From Paenibacillus sp. FSL K6-3182 (GTDB taxonomy: Bacteria > Bacillota > Bacilli > Paenibacillales > Paenibacillaceae), in contig NZ_CP150265.1 in assembly GCF_037976325.1 (NCBI RefSeq), forward strand, positions 7,381,501 to 7,445,500: DNA of 64,000 nt. The letters are read 5' to 3'. Under the pieces are notes generated by a model. The model had not been told where the DNA came from. It made no database searches and saw only the letters and a list, made by a program, of their open reading frames with translations. The stretch's first letter is position 1. Each line of letters starts with the position of its first letter. This document shows, piece by piece, positions 26,136-35,321 of this stretch. The position numbers and the translations under genes were made by a program.

Positions 26136-26990
26136 TTATAGCAACTTCACAGCTACCGACGCAGCCGTATTTTCCTTATTCCTTATTGAATCTTCATAGG
26201 TTCTTTTAAAATATTCCACATACAAAACATCGAGCAAGTAAAGCTGTGAAATCTTCGCAGATAATGAGCCGCCCTGCAAAGGTCCTTCATTCGCTCCGCA
26301 CAGCAGCGTCAGATCAGAGTAAGAGGTCAGCGGCGACTTAACGAACCTCGTAATCGAAATGACGGTAGCACCGCTTTCTTTGGCCCTTTTCGCTACTTCA
26401 ATCGTATCCTTTGTAGAACCGGAATAAGAAATTACGACAGCGACATCCCGTTTCGTCATCAAAGCCGCTGACATCATCTGCAGATGCGAATCGATGCTGC
26501 ATTCCGTTTTGTTCGTGATACGCATAAATTTGATTTTCGCTTCCATCGCCGTCATTAAGGAGGAGCCTACGCCAAAAAATATGACCCGTTCCGCTTGGAG
26601 CAAATGCTCGATCGCCTGATCCATTTTTTCATTATCGATTAAGTTATAGGTCTCGTTCAATGCGCTTATGTTCGATGACAGCACCTTAGAGGACACTTGA
26701 TCCATCGTATCATTCATCAGAACCTTGTCCGTGAGCTGCGGTATTTCGTTTTCAGCAGTGATGCTGTGTGCAAGGGCAATTTTAAAATCCTGATACCCTT
26801 TATAGCTTAACGACCTGCAAAACCGGAATACGCTGGACTCGCCCACTCCACAGTGATCTGCAAGATCGGTAATCGACATGTAGACGACACCTTCCGAGTT
26901 ATCCAGAATGTAGTCTGCTACTTTCCTTTCGGTATTCGTCAGGTTGTTGTATTTCGAATGAATCGTTGTAAAAATATTGATAGTGCGCAA
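26136..26990 (-). CDS. RpiR/MurR-type regulator with SIS domain
   Basis: Protein of 284 residues: N-terminal RpiR helix-turn-helix (ERKVADYILDNSEGVVYMSI, then GVGESSVFRFCRSLSYKGYQ) and a C-terminal SIS sugar-phosphate-binding domain (AERVIFFGVGSSLMTAMEAK and VAVVISYSGSTKDTIEVAK). The start is TTG at 26990 with GGGAGGTG upstream. It is the third gene of a unit with nanE and a ROK kinase (28 bases behind the kinase), so the ligand is probably an amino-sugar phosphate such as ManNAc-6-P or GlcNAc-6-P. It likely acts on the palindromes at 28682-28726. Confidence 0.93.
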   Translation of the reverse strand: MRTINIFTTIHSKYNNLTNTERKVADYILDNSEGVVYMSITDLADHCGVGESSVFRFCRSLSYKGYQDFKIALAHSITAENEIPQLTDKVLMNDTMDQVSSKVLSSNISALNETYNLIDNEKMDQAIEHLLQAERVIFFGVGSSLMTAMEAKIKFMRITNKTECSIDSHLQMMSAALMTKRDVAVVISYSGSTKDTIEVAKRAKESGATVISITRFVKSPLTSYSDLTLLCGANEGPLQGGSLSAKISQLYLLDVLYVEYFKRTYEDSIRNKENTAASVAVKLL

Positions 26991-27017
26991 CCGATCACCT
27001 CCCTAAATCCTGTCCAT

Positions 27018-27902
27018 TCAGCGTAGAAATAATGATGCCGCACCTAATAAGCCAGCTTTATTTCCAAGAGAAGCCTTTACGATGTTCACACCCGCAAAGC
27101 TCTCCATAATTAAGGCTTTGGTTTGTTTCTCAACCATTCGAACAAGCTCATCCTGCTCCATCACTCCGCCTCCTACAATAATAGCAGGTGGATTGAAAAT
27201 ATGAATGAGTGAAGCCAGACCCGCGGATACTTCGGTCGTCCATGCATGCAATATTTGTTGTAATGGTTCGTTTCCTACCTGTATTTTATCAAAAAAACCT
27301 TTTCCGTCTACAATTTCAGAATCAGCTTCTTGGGCCATTCGAATTAAGGCTGTCGTTGAGGCATAAGTTTCATAAAATGATTTGCGCGTGCCGCCATCCG
27401 TTTGCGACAATGGACGGGTAAACATATGACCGAATTCAGCAGCTGAGCCGCTCGCACCACGATAGATCTGACGATTCATGACGATAGCTCCGCCAATCCC
27501 CGTCCCAAACGTTAAGCATAAAAAATCAGTAAACGACTTTGCCGCTCCAAAACACGCCTCGCCTAAAGCAGCTGCATTCACATCATTTTCAACCTTCACA
27601 GGCTTATGGAACCGATTCTCTACGATCTCTCTGACCTTCATGCCTGTATAGCTTGGGATATTCTCGTTGGCATACAAGATGCAGCCCTCATCCGCGTTCA
27701 CTTGTCCGGCCGTACTAATAGCGACAGCATCAAAATGCTGATATGACTCCATTTGGGAAAGCAGCTTTTCCATGAGATGCTTGCCGCCCATATGAGCTTC
27801 GGTCGCATACTCCTTGAACTGAGTGATTCGGCCTCGTTCATCGCAAATGCCTATCTTCGTATGGGTACCGCCAATATCTGCCGCTAAAATATTCATTCCC
27901 AT
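27018..27902 (-). CDS. ROK-family sugar kinase (putative N-acetylmannosamine kinase), zinc motif absent
   Basis: Protein of 294 residues with the ASKHA fold: phosphate loop ADIGGTHTKIGI at the start, VENDVNAAALGEA with the catalytic Asp, and CLTFGTGIGGAI. The ROK zinc signature CxCGxxGC is missing; after GHM the chain reads TRPLSQTDGGTRKSFYETYAS without cysteines. Such zinc-less ROK kinases exist, so activity is still likely. The start lies 3 bases after the nanE stop, implying coupling; ATG at 27896 is an alternative. The position beside nanE suggests ManNAc as substrate (NanK role). Confidence 0.88.
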   Translation of the reverse strand: MGMNILAADIGGTHTKIGICDERGRITQFKEYATEAHMGGKHLMEKLLSQMESYQHFDAVAISTAGQVNADEGCILYANENIPSYTGMKVREIVENRFHKPVKVENDVNAAALGEACFGAAKSFTDFLCLTFGTGIGGAIVMNRQIYRGASGSAAEFGHMFTRPLSQTDGGTRKSFYETYASTTALIRMAQEADSEIVDGKGFFDKIQVGNEPLQQILHAWTTEVSAGLASLIHIFNPPAIIVGGGVMEQDELVRMVEKQTKALIMESFAGVNIVKASLGNKAGLLGAASLFLR

Positions 27903-27905
27903 GGG

Positions 27906-28595
27906 CTATTCAACAGCCTTTACGAATTTTTTGGTTATTTCCATCGGTCTAGTAATGGAAGAGCCCACTACAGCCGAATATATCCCTTGGTCAAATAATC
28001 GTTTTAGTTCCTCAGGTGTTGAGATGCCGCCCTCCGCAATAATCGGAACGGAAATTGTATTCACGAGCTTCTCTATCAACTGAAAATCCGGCAAAACATT
28101 ATCTTTTGTTGCTTCCGTATAGCCGCTAAGAGTCGTCCCAATAATGTCAAACCCTAGCGCTGCAGCCTCGATAGCTTCAGCATAGGTCGAGCAATCCGCC
28201 ATAAAGAGCTGATCTTTATACTTATCTCGTAGTAAAGGAAATAATTCCGATATCGTTGAACCGTCCGGCCTCACACGATTTGTTGCATCCATTGCGATAA
28301 TATCCACGCCTTCGCGGCAAAGTTCATCCACTTCCTTCATCGTAGGGGTGATGAATACGGAAGAGCCCTCATAATCCTTTTTTATAATACCGATGATCGG
28401 TAGATCTACCTGCTGCTTAATTTCCCTAATATCCTCTACGCTGTTGGCACGAATTCCTGAAGCACCGCCTAAAAAAGCTGCATATGCCATTCTCCCCATA
28501 ATAAATGGACTATGAAGCGGTTCATCTGGCAAGGCTTGGCAGGAAACGACCAACTTTCTTCTTATCATATCAAGTACATTTCTATTTGTATTCAT
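27906..28595 (-). CDS. nanE: N-acetylmannosamine-6-phosphate 2-epimerase
   Basis: TIM-barrel enzyme of 229 residues converting ManNAc-6-P to GlcNAc-6-P. Family marks: LVVSCQALPDEPLHSP, ASGIRANSVEDI, LPIIGIIKKDY (catalytic Lys), MDATNRVRPDG, MADCSTYAEA, GTTLSGYT and IAEGGISTPEE. GGAG precedes ATG at 28595. First gene of nanE-kinase-RpiR. No sialate lyase (nanA), GlcNAc-6-P deacetylase or transporter is nearby, so these must come from elsewhere, or the cluster handles free ManNAc. Confidence 0.95.
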   Translation of the reverse strand: MNTNRNVLDMIRRKLVVSCQALPDEPLHSPFIMGRMAYAAFLGGASGIRANSVEDIREIKQQVDLPIIGIIKKDYEGSSVFITPTMKEVDELCREGVDIIAMDATNRVRPDGSTISELFPLLRDKYKDQLFMADCSTYAEAIEAAALGFDIIGTTLSGYTEATKDNVLPDFQLIEKLVNTISVPIIAEGGISTPEELKRLFDQGIYSAVVGSSITRPMEITKKFVKAVE

Positions 28596-28681
28596 TGGAC
28601 TCCACTCCGCTGCTGTTTTTATTTACTCACTGACTGCTGCTGCCATCTAGGCAAAATCAACATATCATAATACCCTCATTT

Positions 28682-28726
28682 TGTAAATTAATTTCACCAT
28701 TATTTAATTTATGAAAATTATTTTCA
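28682..28726. promoter_or_regulatory. Paired palindromes upstream of nanE
   Basis: TGTAAATTAATTTCA (28682-28696) and TGAAAATTATTTTCA (28712-28726) are related palindromes with centres 30 bases apart, about three helical turns. They lie about 90-130 bases upstream of nanE and fit an RpiR-type operator pair; binding is inferred. Confidence 0.6.
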
Positions 28727-28738
28727 CCTAAACATCAA

Positions 28739-28778
28739 TAAAAAGGCCCGATAAGCTCTAAAGAGCCAATCGGGCCTC
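28739..28778 (-). terminator. Terminator after the YjdM-like gene
   Basis: AGGCCCGAT and ATCGGGCCT stem with an inner GCTCT/AGAGC pair. TTTTTA follows on the minus strand. Confidence 0.85.
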
Positions 28779-28804
28779 GCCTATACTTGAATTAAAAGCA
28801 AATC

Positions 28805-29146
28805 CTAAATCTTCTTAACAAATTCCGACTTCAATTTCATAGCGCCAAAGCTATCAATTTTACAATCGATATCATGATCGCCTTCAATTAAGCGGATGTT
28901 TTTTACTTTTGTGCCTATTTTGATAACGAGCGAGCTGCCTTTAACTTTAAGGTCTTTAATGACCGTTACAGAATCGCCATCGTTCAGCACATTTCCATTC
29001 GCATCTTTAATTATCCTTTTATCTTCATTGTTATCGGATTCTGATAGTAAGCTCCACTCATGACTGCATTCTGGACAGATTAGCAGACTGCCATCCTCAT
29101 ACGTGTATTCAGAATTACATTCCGGGCAATTTGGCAAACTAGACAT
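28805..29146 (-). CDS. yjdM: Zinc-ribbon protein YjdM (PhnA family)
   Basis: Protein of 113 residues with an N-terminal zinc ribbon ([12 protein letters not shown], then [11 protein letters not shown]) and the C-terminal PhnA domain ([17 protein letters not shown], then [16 protein letters not shown]). The length fits the family. Despite the old name it is not tied to phosphonate degradation; its role is unsettled. Monocistronic, with its own terminator. Confidence 0.92.
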   Translation of the reverse strand: MSSLPNCPECNSEYTYEDGSLLICPECSHEWSLLSESDNNEDKRIIKDANGNVLNDGDSVTVIKDLKVKGSSLVIKIGTKVKNIRLIEGDHDIDCKIDSFGAMKLKSEFVKKI

Positions 29147-29257
29147 AAGTTCATGTCCCCCATTCCTTATTATACATTCAAGTTCTCCTTGAAGTTGCCT
29201 TACAAGTATAGGGGATATTGTCCAATCAATCCACTGCCTCTGTCTATTTCTGAAACA

Positions 29258-30235
29258 TTATTCTTTAATGAACTCCTTCGTACTGCGAACCGTATCGATT
29301 GGACGGACTAATTTTTCGATTTCTTCACGCTTAGGCTCTAGGAAAGGAGGCAGCGATAATTTTTCACCAAGCGTCTCATAAGGCTCATCACCCATAAACC
29401 CTGGACCATCCGTTGCAAATTCGAATAAAATTTGCGGAGCCACTCTAGCGTACAACGATTCGAAAAAGTGGCGGTTTACATAGCCGGAAGACGGCAATCT
29501 GAAGCTCTCTAGACGCTCGATCCATTCATTTAATACGCCGCGGTCTTCAACACGGAATGCCACATGGTGAACGGTACCGAAGCCTTGATGCGCTTGTGGA
29601 AGCACAGCATTGTATTCCACAATAACTTGAGCTCCGTTTCCGCCTTCACCAACCTCAAATAGATGGAATGAGCCGTCTTGGTCAATTTCTTTGAACAACA
29701 GCACTTTCTCCAGCATCGTTTTGAAGTTCTCGAAATTAGAAATGCGAATGAAGATTGGCCCTAGACCCGTAATCGCGTGCTCTAACGGGATTGGACCTTT
29801 TTCCCAAGGCACCCCTGAAGCTATCCCTTTATTATTTTCATCCGAAATCAATTGATAGTGTTGGTCATCAAAGTCAACGAACGAAAGTGACTTCTTGCCA
29901 AACATCTCTTGAATACCGGTATGTTTCACATCTAGACGGTTGAATCGCTCTACCCAGTATTGCAAAGCCGCATCATTCGGAATTCGGAATGAAGTTTTTG
30001 AAATTTCATTCGTTCCATGCACGCCCTTCGGAATATGTGGAAAATCGAAAAATGTCATGTCAGTGCCTGCGTTGCCTTTATCATCTGCAAAAAACAAATG
30101 ATACGTTTGAATATCGTCTTGGTTCACCGTTTTTTTCACTAATCGCATACCTAACACGTTTGTAAAAAAATCATAGTTGCGCTCTGCACTGCTTGTAATT
30201 GCCGTAACGTGATGGATACCTTTTAATTGATTCAT
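29258..30235 (-). CDS. Ring-cleavage extradiol dioxygenase (MhqO/MhqA-like)
   Basis: Protein of 325 residues with two VOC modules: GIHHVTAITSSAERNYDFF at the N-terminus and GTVHHVAFRVEDRG in the middle, ending with ILFEFATDGPGF, which supplies the metal-binding His/His/Glu. It resembles the Bacillus hydroquinone-responsive dioxygenases MhqA/MhqE/MhqO that open quinol rings. ATG at 30235 has TGGAGG upstream; the longer frame to 30250 does not. An MhqR-like palindrome lies at 30316-30333, so induction by quinones is likely. No mhqR gene is adjacent. Confidence 0.92.
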   Translation of the reverse strand: MNQLKGIHHVTAITSSAERNYDFFTNVLGMRLVKKTVNQDDIQTYHLFFADDKGNAGTDMTFFDFPHIPKGVHGTNEISKTSFRIPNDAALQYWVERFNRLDVKHTGIQEMFGKKSLSFVDFDDQHYQLISDENNKGIASGVPWEKGPIPLEHAITGLGPIFIRISNFENFKTMLEKVLLFKEIDQDGSFHLFEVGEGGNGAQVIVEYNAVLPQAHQGFGTVHHVAFRVEDRGVLNEWIERLESFRLPSSGYVNRHFFESLYARVAPQILFEFATDGPGFMGDEPYETLGEKLSLPPFLEPKREEIEKLVRPIDTVRSTKEFIKE

Positions 30236-30315
30236 TATATATTCCTCCATTCAATTTTAGCTTTCCCGTGGTTCATGAATACAAATCATTTTCTAAAAAC
30301 AATCTTTAATTTAAT

Positions 30316-30333
30316 TATCTTTAATTTAAGATA
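30316..30333. promoter_or_regulatory. MhqR-like operator
   Basis: TATCTTTAATTTAAGATA is an 18-base inverted repeat (16 of 18 symmetric) that keeps the ATCT..AATT..AGAT layout of the Bacillus MhqR box. A copy of ATCTTTAATTTAA begins 15 bases earlier at 30302, giving a direct repeat. Confidence 0.6.
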
Positions 30334-30444
30334 AATATAACAGGTTTACTTTCCGATGTCAACAAGCCGCCATCTCACCTAAACAAAAAAACAATAAGCC
30401 TCGTCCTAATGACTGCGCTCATTGCTTTGTGTTTGTCGATCTAT

Positions 30445-30801
30445 TTATTTAAAGAACACTTTTTCTACATTGTATTTCGCTCTGAATTTGTTTATAAGGT
30501 ATGTTTCGTAAATCTCGCGATCAACCGAATCCTCATTAACATAAACCTCAATTTTAGTAACCTCATTGCGATGATTTTTCATGACGGATACGGAATCTTC
30601 AAAATGTTTTTTGATACGGGGTCTTAGCTTCCGTGCCTTGCCGACAAATAGCAGCTCGTCCTTATCGTTGTAAAACATAAAGAAACCGCCATGCTCCCTT
30701 GTAATCAGGTGAAAATCAGTAAAGCCATAAATATTGCTCAGCTGTGGATTAACCTGCTTGGTTATGGTTACGTCCGGCGCCGGAATCGTTATGTTGATCA
30801 T
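30445..30801 (-). CDS. GIY-YIG nuclease-family protein
   Basis: Protein of 118 residues with a single GIY-YIG-like domain: GGFFMFYNDKDELLFVGKA replaces the GIY...YIG strands (first motif GFF, second FVG), followed by RKLRPRIKKHF with the conserved Arg, and a downstream acidic residue in DREIYETYLINKFRAKYN. The altered motifs leave catalysis uncertain. AAGGAAG precedes ATG at 30801. Monocistronic. Small stand-alone members of this kind are common in Bacilli and mostly uncharacterised. Confidence 0.82.
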   Translation of the reverse strand: MINITIPAPDVTITKQVNPQLSNIYGFTDFHLITREHGGFFMFYNDKDELLFVGKARKLRPRIKKHFEDSVSVMKNHRNEVTKIEVYVNEDSVDREIYETYLINKFRAKYNVEKVFFK

Positions 30802-31029
30802 AATGGTTCACTTCCTTCTTAGCGTATAGGTCTATATACTATCATAAAACGACAAATGAAAACCATTAGCAATGCAAATTAGGGGCGAATGAGCCGGTAT
30901 ATTGGGCTGCATTGCGTTTACAGGATCATTTCCTCCATAATGGTGGTAATTAGTGAGCTTCAACAATATGAATCATAATGCCCCTATGACAGTGCAATGA
31001 CAAGGGCTAAAGAGGAGATTGAATCCAAT

Positions 31030-31713
31030 ATGGTGAAACAGCCCTTAATACTCATCGTTGAGGATGAGCCTCGCATGCGGGAGCTTGTTGCAGATTATTT
31101 GGAAGAAGAGGGCTACCACATCATACAAGCAGCAAATGGCTATGAAGCGTTAGAGCATGCTCGCCATACGCCGCCTGATCTCGTTGTGCTTGATATTATG
31201 ATGCCCGGTATAGATGGTTTTGAAGTATGCAAGCAGCTTCGCAGTCACTCCCAGACTATAATTGTTATGCTAACGGCTAGGTCGGAGGAAGAAGATAAGT
31301 TATATGGCTACGAATTGGGCGCAGACGATTATGTAACTAAGCCATTTAGCCCCAAAGTATTGACCGCGAAAATTAAAGCCTTATTAAGCCGATGGCATGT
31401 TCATGATGGGGCCGCAGAGCTGAAGAAGCATCATGATTTGGAAATTAATGAACAAGCCCATGAAGTTTATCTTTACGGCAAGCTTCTCGAATTGTCGCCA
31501 AAAGAATATGAACTGCTGCTGTTCTTCTACCAGCATCCAAATATCGTATTAACAAGAGACACTCTTCTTGATCGCTTATGGGGGATCGATTATTTCGGCG
31601 ATGCCCGTACAGTCGATACGCAGATTAAACGTCTACGCAAAAAACTAGGAGACAAGTCTGATTACATCCAAACCGTGCGCAACAATGGTTATAAATTTCA
31701 AATGAAAACATGA
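31030..31713 (+). CDS. OmpR-family response regulator
   Basis: Protein of 227 residues: receiver domain with acidic pocket VEDEP, phospho-acceptor Asp in LVVLDIMMPGIDGF, Thr/Lys switch residues in MLTARSEE and YVTKPF, and a C-terminal winged helix (LSPKEYELLLFFYQHPNIVL, DARTVDTQIKRLRKKLG). ATG at 31030 is favoured because AGGAG lies 12 bases upstream and the receiver starts at once; the ATG at 30997 has no ribosome binding site. It precedes its kinase by 7 bases, forming a two-component operon. Confidence 0.93.
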   Translation: MVKQPLILIVEDEPRMRELVADYLEEEGYHIIQAANGYEALEHARHTPPDLVVLDIMMPGIDGFEVCKQLRSHSQTIIVMLTARSEEEDKLYGYELGADDYVTKPFSPKVLTAKIKALLSRWHVHDGAAELKKHHDLEINEQAHEVYLYGKLLELSPKEYELLLFFYQHPNIVLTRDTLLDRLWGIDYFGDARTVDTQIKRLRKKLGDKSDYIQTVRNNGYKFQMKT

Positions 31714-31720
31714 GGTACTT

Positions 31721-33382
31721 ATGAAGAGAGAGCGATTGGATTTCAAAATATTTTGGGTGACCTTGGTCGCTTTGATGTTATTTATCATCTTATGGATGGT
31801 GCTTCAGACTAAGTTTTTCGGAGCGTTTTATATCGATCAGAAGTCGAATGAGCTATCTAAGCAGATGGAAAGCATTTATCATAAGTATGCATCCGGTGTT
31901 TACGATCTAAACGTCAAGCCAGAAGAGGTCGTCAGCTTCGAACAACGCTTTTACGGTGTAACAGCTACGTTGTACAAGCAAGGAAATAAAATCGACGTGT
32001 ATGCTGGGGGCTACAAAGCCATTCCTGCTATACCTGTGACGCCTTCCATCATCCTTAATAATAATTACGATATATCGATTCAATTCGATCCCGAGCCTTA
32101 CGTCCAGCCTCATCTGGATGATAAGAACATTAGAAGCCAACCCCTCGTACCTGCAACTTATGTTAATCCCTACAGTAATCGGCTGTCAGACGCCATGAGC
32201 ATTTGGCTGCAAAATAACGACCGATTCAGCACACTATCCCAAATAGGACATGTGAGCGTGACGAAAATTTCATCCTTGAATGCTGATAACGAAAACATGC
32301 TGCTTGCCGCAGTGAAGCTGCCGAACACAGTGAACCATAGAGGTGGAGATGCGTATTTGATTGCGCTGGCAACACTCCAGCCCGTCGGCGATGCAGTTCA
32401 AGTTATGAGCCGATTTTATATGTATTTTTACGCGCTTGCCGCCATCCCTATTTTACTTTTTGCTTATTTCCTTTCACGCACCATTACATTGCCGCTGATG
32501 CAGCTGAACAAAGTAGCGAAGCGTTTAGCCAAGCTCGATTTCACAGCATTCGTACGTATGAATCGGAAGGATGAAATTGGCCAGCTCGCGGGAACGATGA
32601 ATAGCCTTGCCCGTAATCTCCAGCAAACGATGGCCGAATTACAGGAAGCGAACATGAAGTTGCTTGATGATATTGAGAAGGAAAAGCAGCTAGAACGCAT
32701 GCGCAGGCAATTCGTAGCAAGCGTATCACATGAATTAAAAACACCGGTCAGTCTAATCCAAGGTTATGCAGAAGCGCTCCAAGACAATGTAGCAAACGGG
32801 CTGAAACGAGATAAATATACGGCCGTGATTATCGAGGAATCGGAGCGGATGGCCCGTCTTGTCGCCGATTTGCTGGATCTCTCCCAACTAGAGAGCGGCC
32901 GGTTTGCACTGCATTGGTCAAGTGTCCCGCTTTATGAAACCGTCCAATCGGTACTAATGAAAATGGCTCCACTCTTGCATGAGAAATCCATCCGTCCCCA
33001 GCTGATTGGGCTAGATGCTGAAGAACTATGGGTGCGATCAGATCGGCAGCGGCTGGAGCAAGTGCTGATCAACCTGCTTGGCAACGCTATACGCCATACC
33101 CCCGTTCAAGGACGTCTTGAAATTCGTTTAAAGACCGAACAGTCATCCGTACGGGTAGCGCTTAAAAATGAGGGCACGCCTATTCCCGAAGAGGATCTGC
33201 CTTATATTTGGGAAACTTTCTATAGAGCTGACCAATCAGGCAGCCGTGAGCTTGGAGGAACCGGCATAGGCTTGTCAATCGTAAAAGCGATTTTACAACG
33301 ACATGAAAGGGAGTACGGCGTGTTTAATGAAGAGGATGGTGTAACATTTTATTTGACCCTTCCTCTTCTGGATCATAATTAA
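31721..33382 (+). CDS. Membrane sensor histidine kinase
   Basis: Protein of 553 residues: membrane helix 1 (about 10-30), an extracytoplasmic sensor of about 200 residues, membrane helix 2 (FYMYFYALAAIPILLFAYFL), HAMP (RTITLPLMQLNKVAKRLAKL), HisKA with the phospho-His in SVSHELKTPVSL near residue 337, and HATPase_c with NLLGNAIRHTP and GGTGIGLSIVKAIL. Typical for an envelope-stimulus kinase. It is the partner of the response regulator just upstream. Its tail resembles that of the truncated kinase at the left edge. The signal is unknown. Confidence 0.93.
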   Translation: MKRERLDFKIFWVTLVALMLFIILWMVLQTKFFGAFYIDQKSNELSKQMESIYHKYASGVYDLNVKPEEVVSFEQRFYGVTATLYKQGNKIDVYAGGYKAIPAIPVTPSIILNNNYDISIQFDPEPYVQPHLDDKNIRSQPLVPATYVNPYSNRLSDAMSIWLQNNDRFSTLSQIGHVSVTKISSLNADNENMLLAAVKLPNTVNHRGGDAYLIALATLQPVGDAVQVMSRFYMYFYALAAIPILLFAYFLSRTITLPLMQLNKVAKRLAKLDFTAFVRMNRKDEIGQLAGTMNSLARNLQQTMAELQEANMKLLDDIEKEKQLERMRRQFVASVSHELKTPVSLIQGYAEALQDNVANGLKRDKYTAVIIEESERMARLVADLLDLSQLESGRFALHWSSVPLYETVQSVLMKMAPLLHEKSIRPQLIGLDAEELWVRSDRQRLEQVLINLLGNAIRHTPVQGRLEIRLKTEQSSVRVALKNEGTPIPEEDLPYIWETFYRADQSGSRELGGTGIGLSIVKAILQRHEREYGVFNEEDGVTFYLTLPLLDHN

Positions 33383-33407
33383 CTAAGGTCAATTAGCTGA
33401 AAATATA

Positions 33408-33453
33408 AAAAAACAGTCTATCCCCTTATCATTCGGGAGTATAGACTGTTTTC
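33408..33453. terminator. Bidirectional terminator
   Basis: AAACAGTCTAT and ATAGACTGTTT stem with A and T runs on either side. It separates the two-component operon from the convergent ABC operon. Confidence 0.85.
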
Positions 33454-33506
33454 GTTTGCAACACGATATTGCCTTTAAACATCACTAAGTATTACTTCGT
33501 AATCCT

Positions 33507-35321
33507 TTATTTCCGAAGAGCATCCGCAGGCTCAGCAGCAATTAGTTTCTGACTAACAATCGTACTCATTAAAAGAATAATGATAAATGTTGAAATGACG
33601 GTAATCCCCATTTGCAGGGCTTGTATGATCATTCCGCCCCCTAGCAAAAGACTATATACATAACTGATGATGAAGAACATTCCGATACTGAAAATCGTTG
33701 ATGTACTAGCTAAAAGGATGTTTTCAGCAGCTAATATCCCCCTGATCCATCCCTTGTTGTAGCCGAGAGCTGCTAAAATTCCGATCTCACGATATCTAGC
33801 GTTTGTTTGTTTAGCAAGCAGTACAATACTAATAAATAGTGCGATGGATAAAATAAGAATGGACACAGCGAGAAAAAGCTTCTTTACGCTGTTAAAGGTT
33901 TTCTCCAGAGCAGCGACTTGCTCCACAGCCGTTTTGGTCGTTATGTTTTGTTTTTCCAAACCCTCTGTTACCGGCACAATATCCGAAAAACTTGTCACAT
34001 CATAAGAAACTGAGAATGGCTTCTCTCCTCTCTCATGCTCATAAAGTGATTGCTCCACATCGGAGCTGATGAAAAAATCATCATAACCTGCGTTATAGAT
34101 ACCGCTGATTGTGAGAGGGAAACTGTGTCCGTTATATTTAAGCATTATTTTTTGGCCAATGAGCTCACGAATATTATCGGTAAGTTTTCTCCCTACACTT
34201 GGCGTAATTGAAATCTCGTTCTCCCCATATCTCGGCATTATGCCATATGACATATTTTCAGTGGCTCTTGGCATGGGTATTTTCTCTTTAAAGCTAACGA
34301 TCCCTACACTTAGGGTAATTTCTACGTCCTTGAGTACATATTGATAATAGACATTTTCAATTCTATGATCCTGGCTTAGTAGTTTGAATGGATCTTGTTT
34401 CTCATTTAACGCGATGTATCCATTATTGAACGCGGTGTTTTTGTCTTTAAAATCAGTAATAGACTGACTCATAATGTTGCTGGATGAGAGTGAGACAACA
34501 AACAGTGCAATTCCTATTGCAATGACCAAGCTAACTGCCATATAACGAAATAGCCGCACTCTAAAATTTTTAACAGCACGTTTCCAAATGGAAACCTGGG
34601 CACGGTTACTCGTATGCTTTGCTTTGATTTGCTTTTGGACTATCGTTTGTTCTGCTGATATTGCTTGTGATGAAATAACCTGTATCTTCCCATTTTGGGT
34701 AGACAAAACTTCATCAGCCCACGAACATATCTTTTTATCATGGGTAATGACAACAACCAGCCGATCCCTTGCCACTTCCTTTAAAATATCCATGATTTGA
34801 TTAGCTAACTCACGATCAAGTGCTCCAGTAGGCTCATCTGCGAATAATATTTGTGGATCATTCACAAGTGCTCTCGCAATCGCAACGCGTTGCTTCTGCC
34901 CCCCTGATAGATTTTCAACTTTTTCTTCCGCCTTCGTTTCGATGCCTAACTCTTTGATTAATGCAAATACCTTATCACGGTTTTCTTGCGCTGATTTCCC
35001 ATTCAACTCAGCTGCGAGTAAAATATTTTCCATTACAGTATAGCCGCTTATTAAATTGTAACTTTGAAAAATAAACCCGATATGGTTTTGTCGGAATTGG
35101 CAAAGCTCTGCTGGTGTCATTTCTGTAATTTTCTCATCGCATACCGTGATGTTTCCTTTGTAATTCATATCAAACCCTGCGAGCAGGTTCAACAATGTAC
35201 TTTTTCCACTGCCTGATGCGCCAAGAATACAAGTAATCCCTGTATCCCGAAACGTATATCCTATACGGTTTAAAATAGTTTGGTCACCATATTTTTTTGT
35301 TACCTCTTCTAAAATAATCAT
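33507..35321 (-). CDS. ABC ATPase-FtsX/MacB-type permease fusion, second of pair
   Basis: Protein of 604 residues. The N-terminal ATPase (1-220) has Walker A GASGSGKSTLL, signature LSGGQKQR, Walker B ILFADEPTGALD and the switch VITHD. A linker leads to membrane helix 1 (VSLVIAIGIALFVVSL), an extracytoplasmic domain of about 190 residues and three C-terminal helices, the MacB topology. It starts within the stop of the upstream fusion gene (ATGA overlap), so the two are co-translated and may form a heterodimer. The usual role is export or mechanical transmission across the envelope; the substrate is unknown. Confidence 0.9.
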   Translation of the reverse strand: MIILEEVTKKYGDQTILNRIGYTFRDTGITCILGASGSGKSTLLNLLAGFDMNYKGNITVCDEKITEMTPAELCQFRQNHIGFIFQSYNLISGYTVMENILLAAELNGKSAQENRDKVFALIKELGIETKAEEKVENLSGGQKQRVAIARALVNDPQILFADEPTGALDRELANQIMDILKEVARDRLVVVITHDKKICSWADEVLSTQNGKIQVISSQAISAEQTIVQKQIKAKHTSNRAQVSIWKRAVKNFRVRLFRYMAVSLVIAIGIALFVVSLSSSNIMSQSITDFKDKNTAFNNGYIALNEKQDPFKLLSQDHRIENVYYQYVLKDVEITLSVGIVSFKEKIPMPRATENMSYGIMPRYGENEISITPSVGRKLTDNIRELIGQKIMLKYNGHSFPLTISGIYNAGYDDFFISSDVEQSLYEHERGEKPFSVSYDVTSFSDIVPVTEGLEKQNITTKTAVEQVAALEKTFNSVKKLFLAVSILILSIALFISIVLLAKQTNARYREIGILAALGYNKGWIRGILAAENILLASTSTIFSIGMFFIISYVYSLLLGGGMIIQALQMGITVISTFIIILLMSTIVSQKLIAAEPADALRK

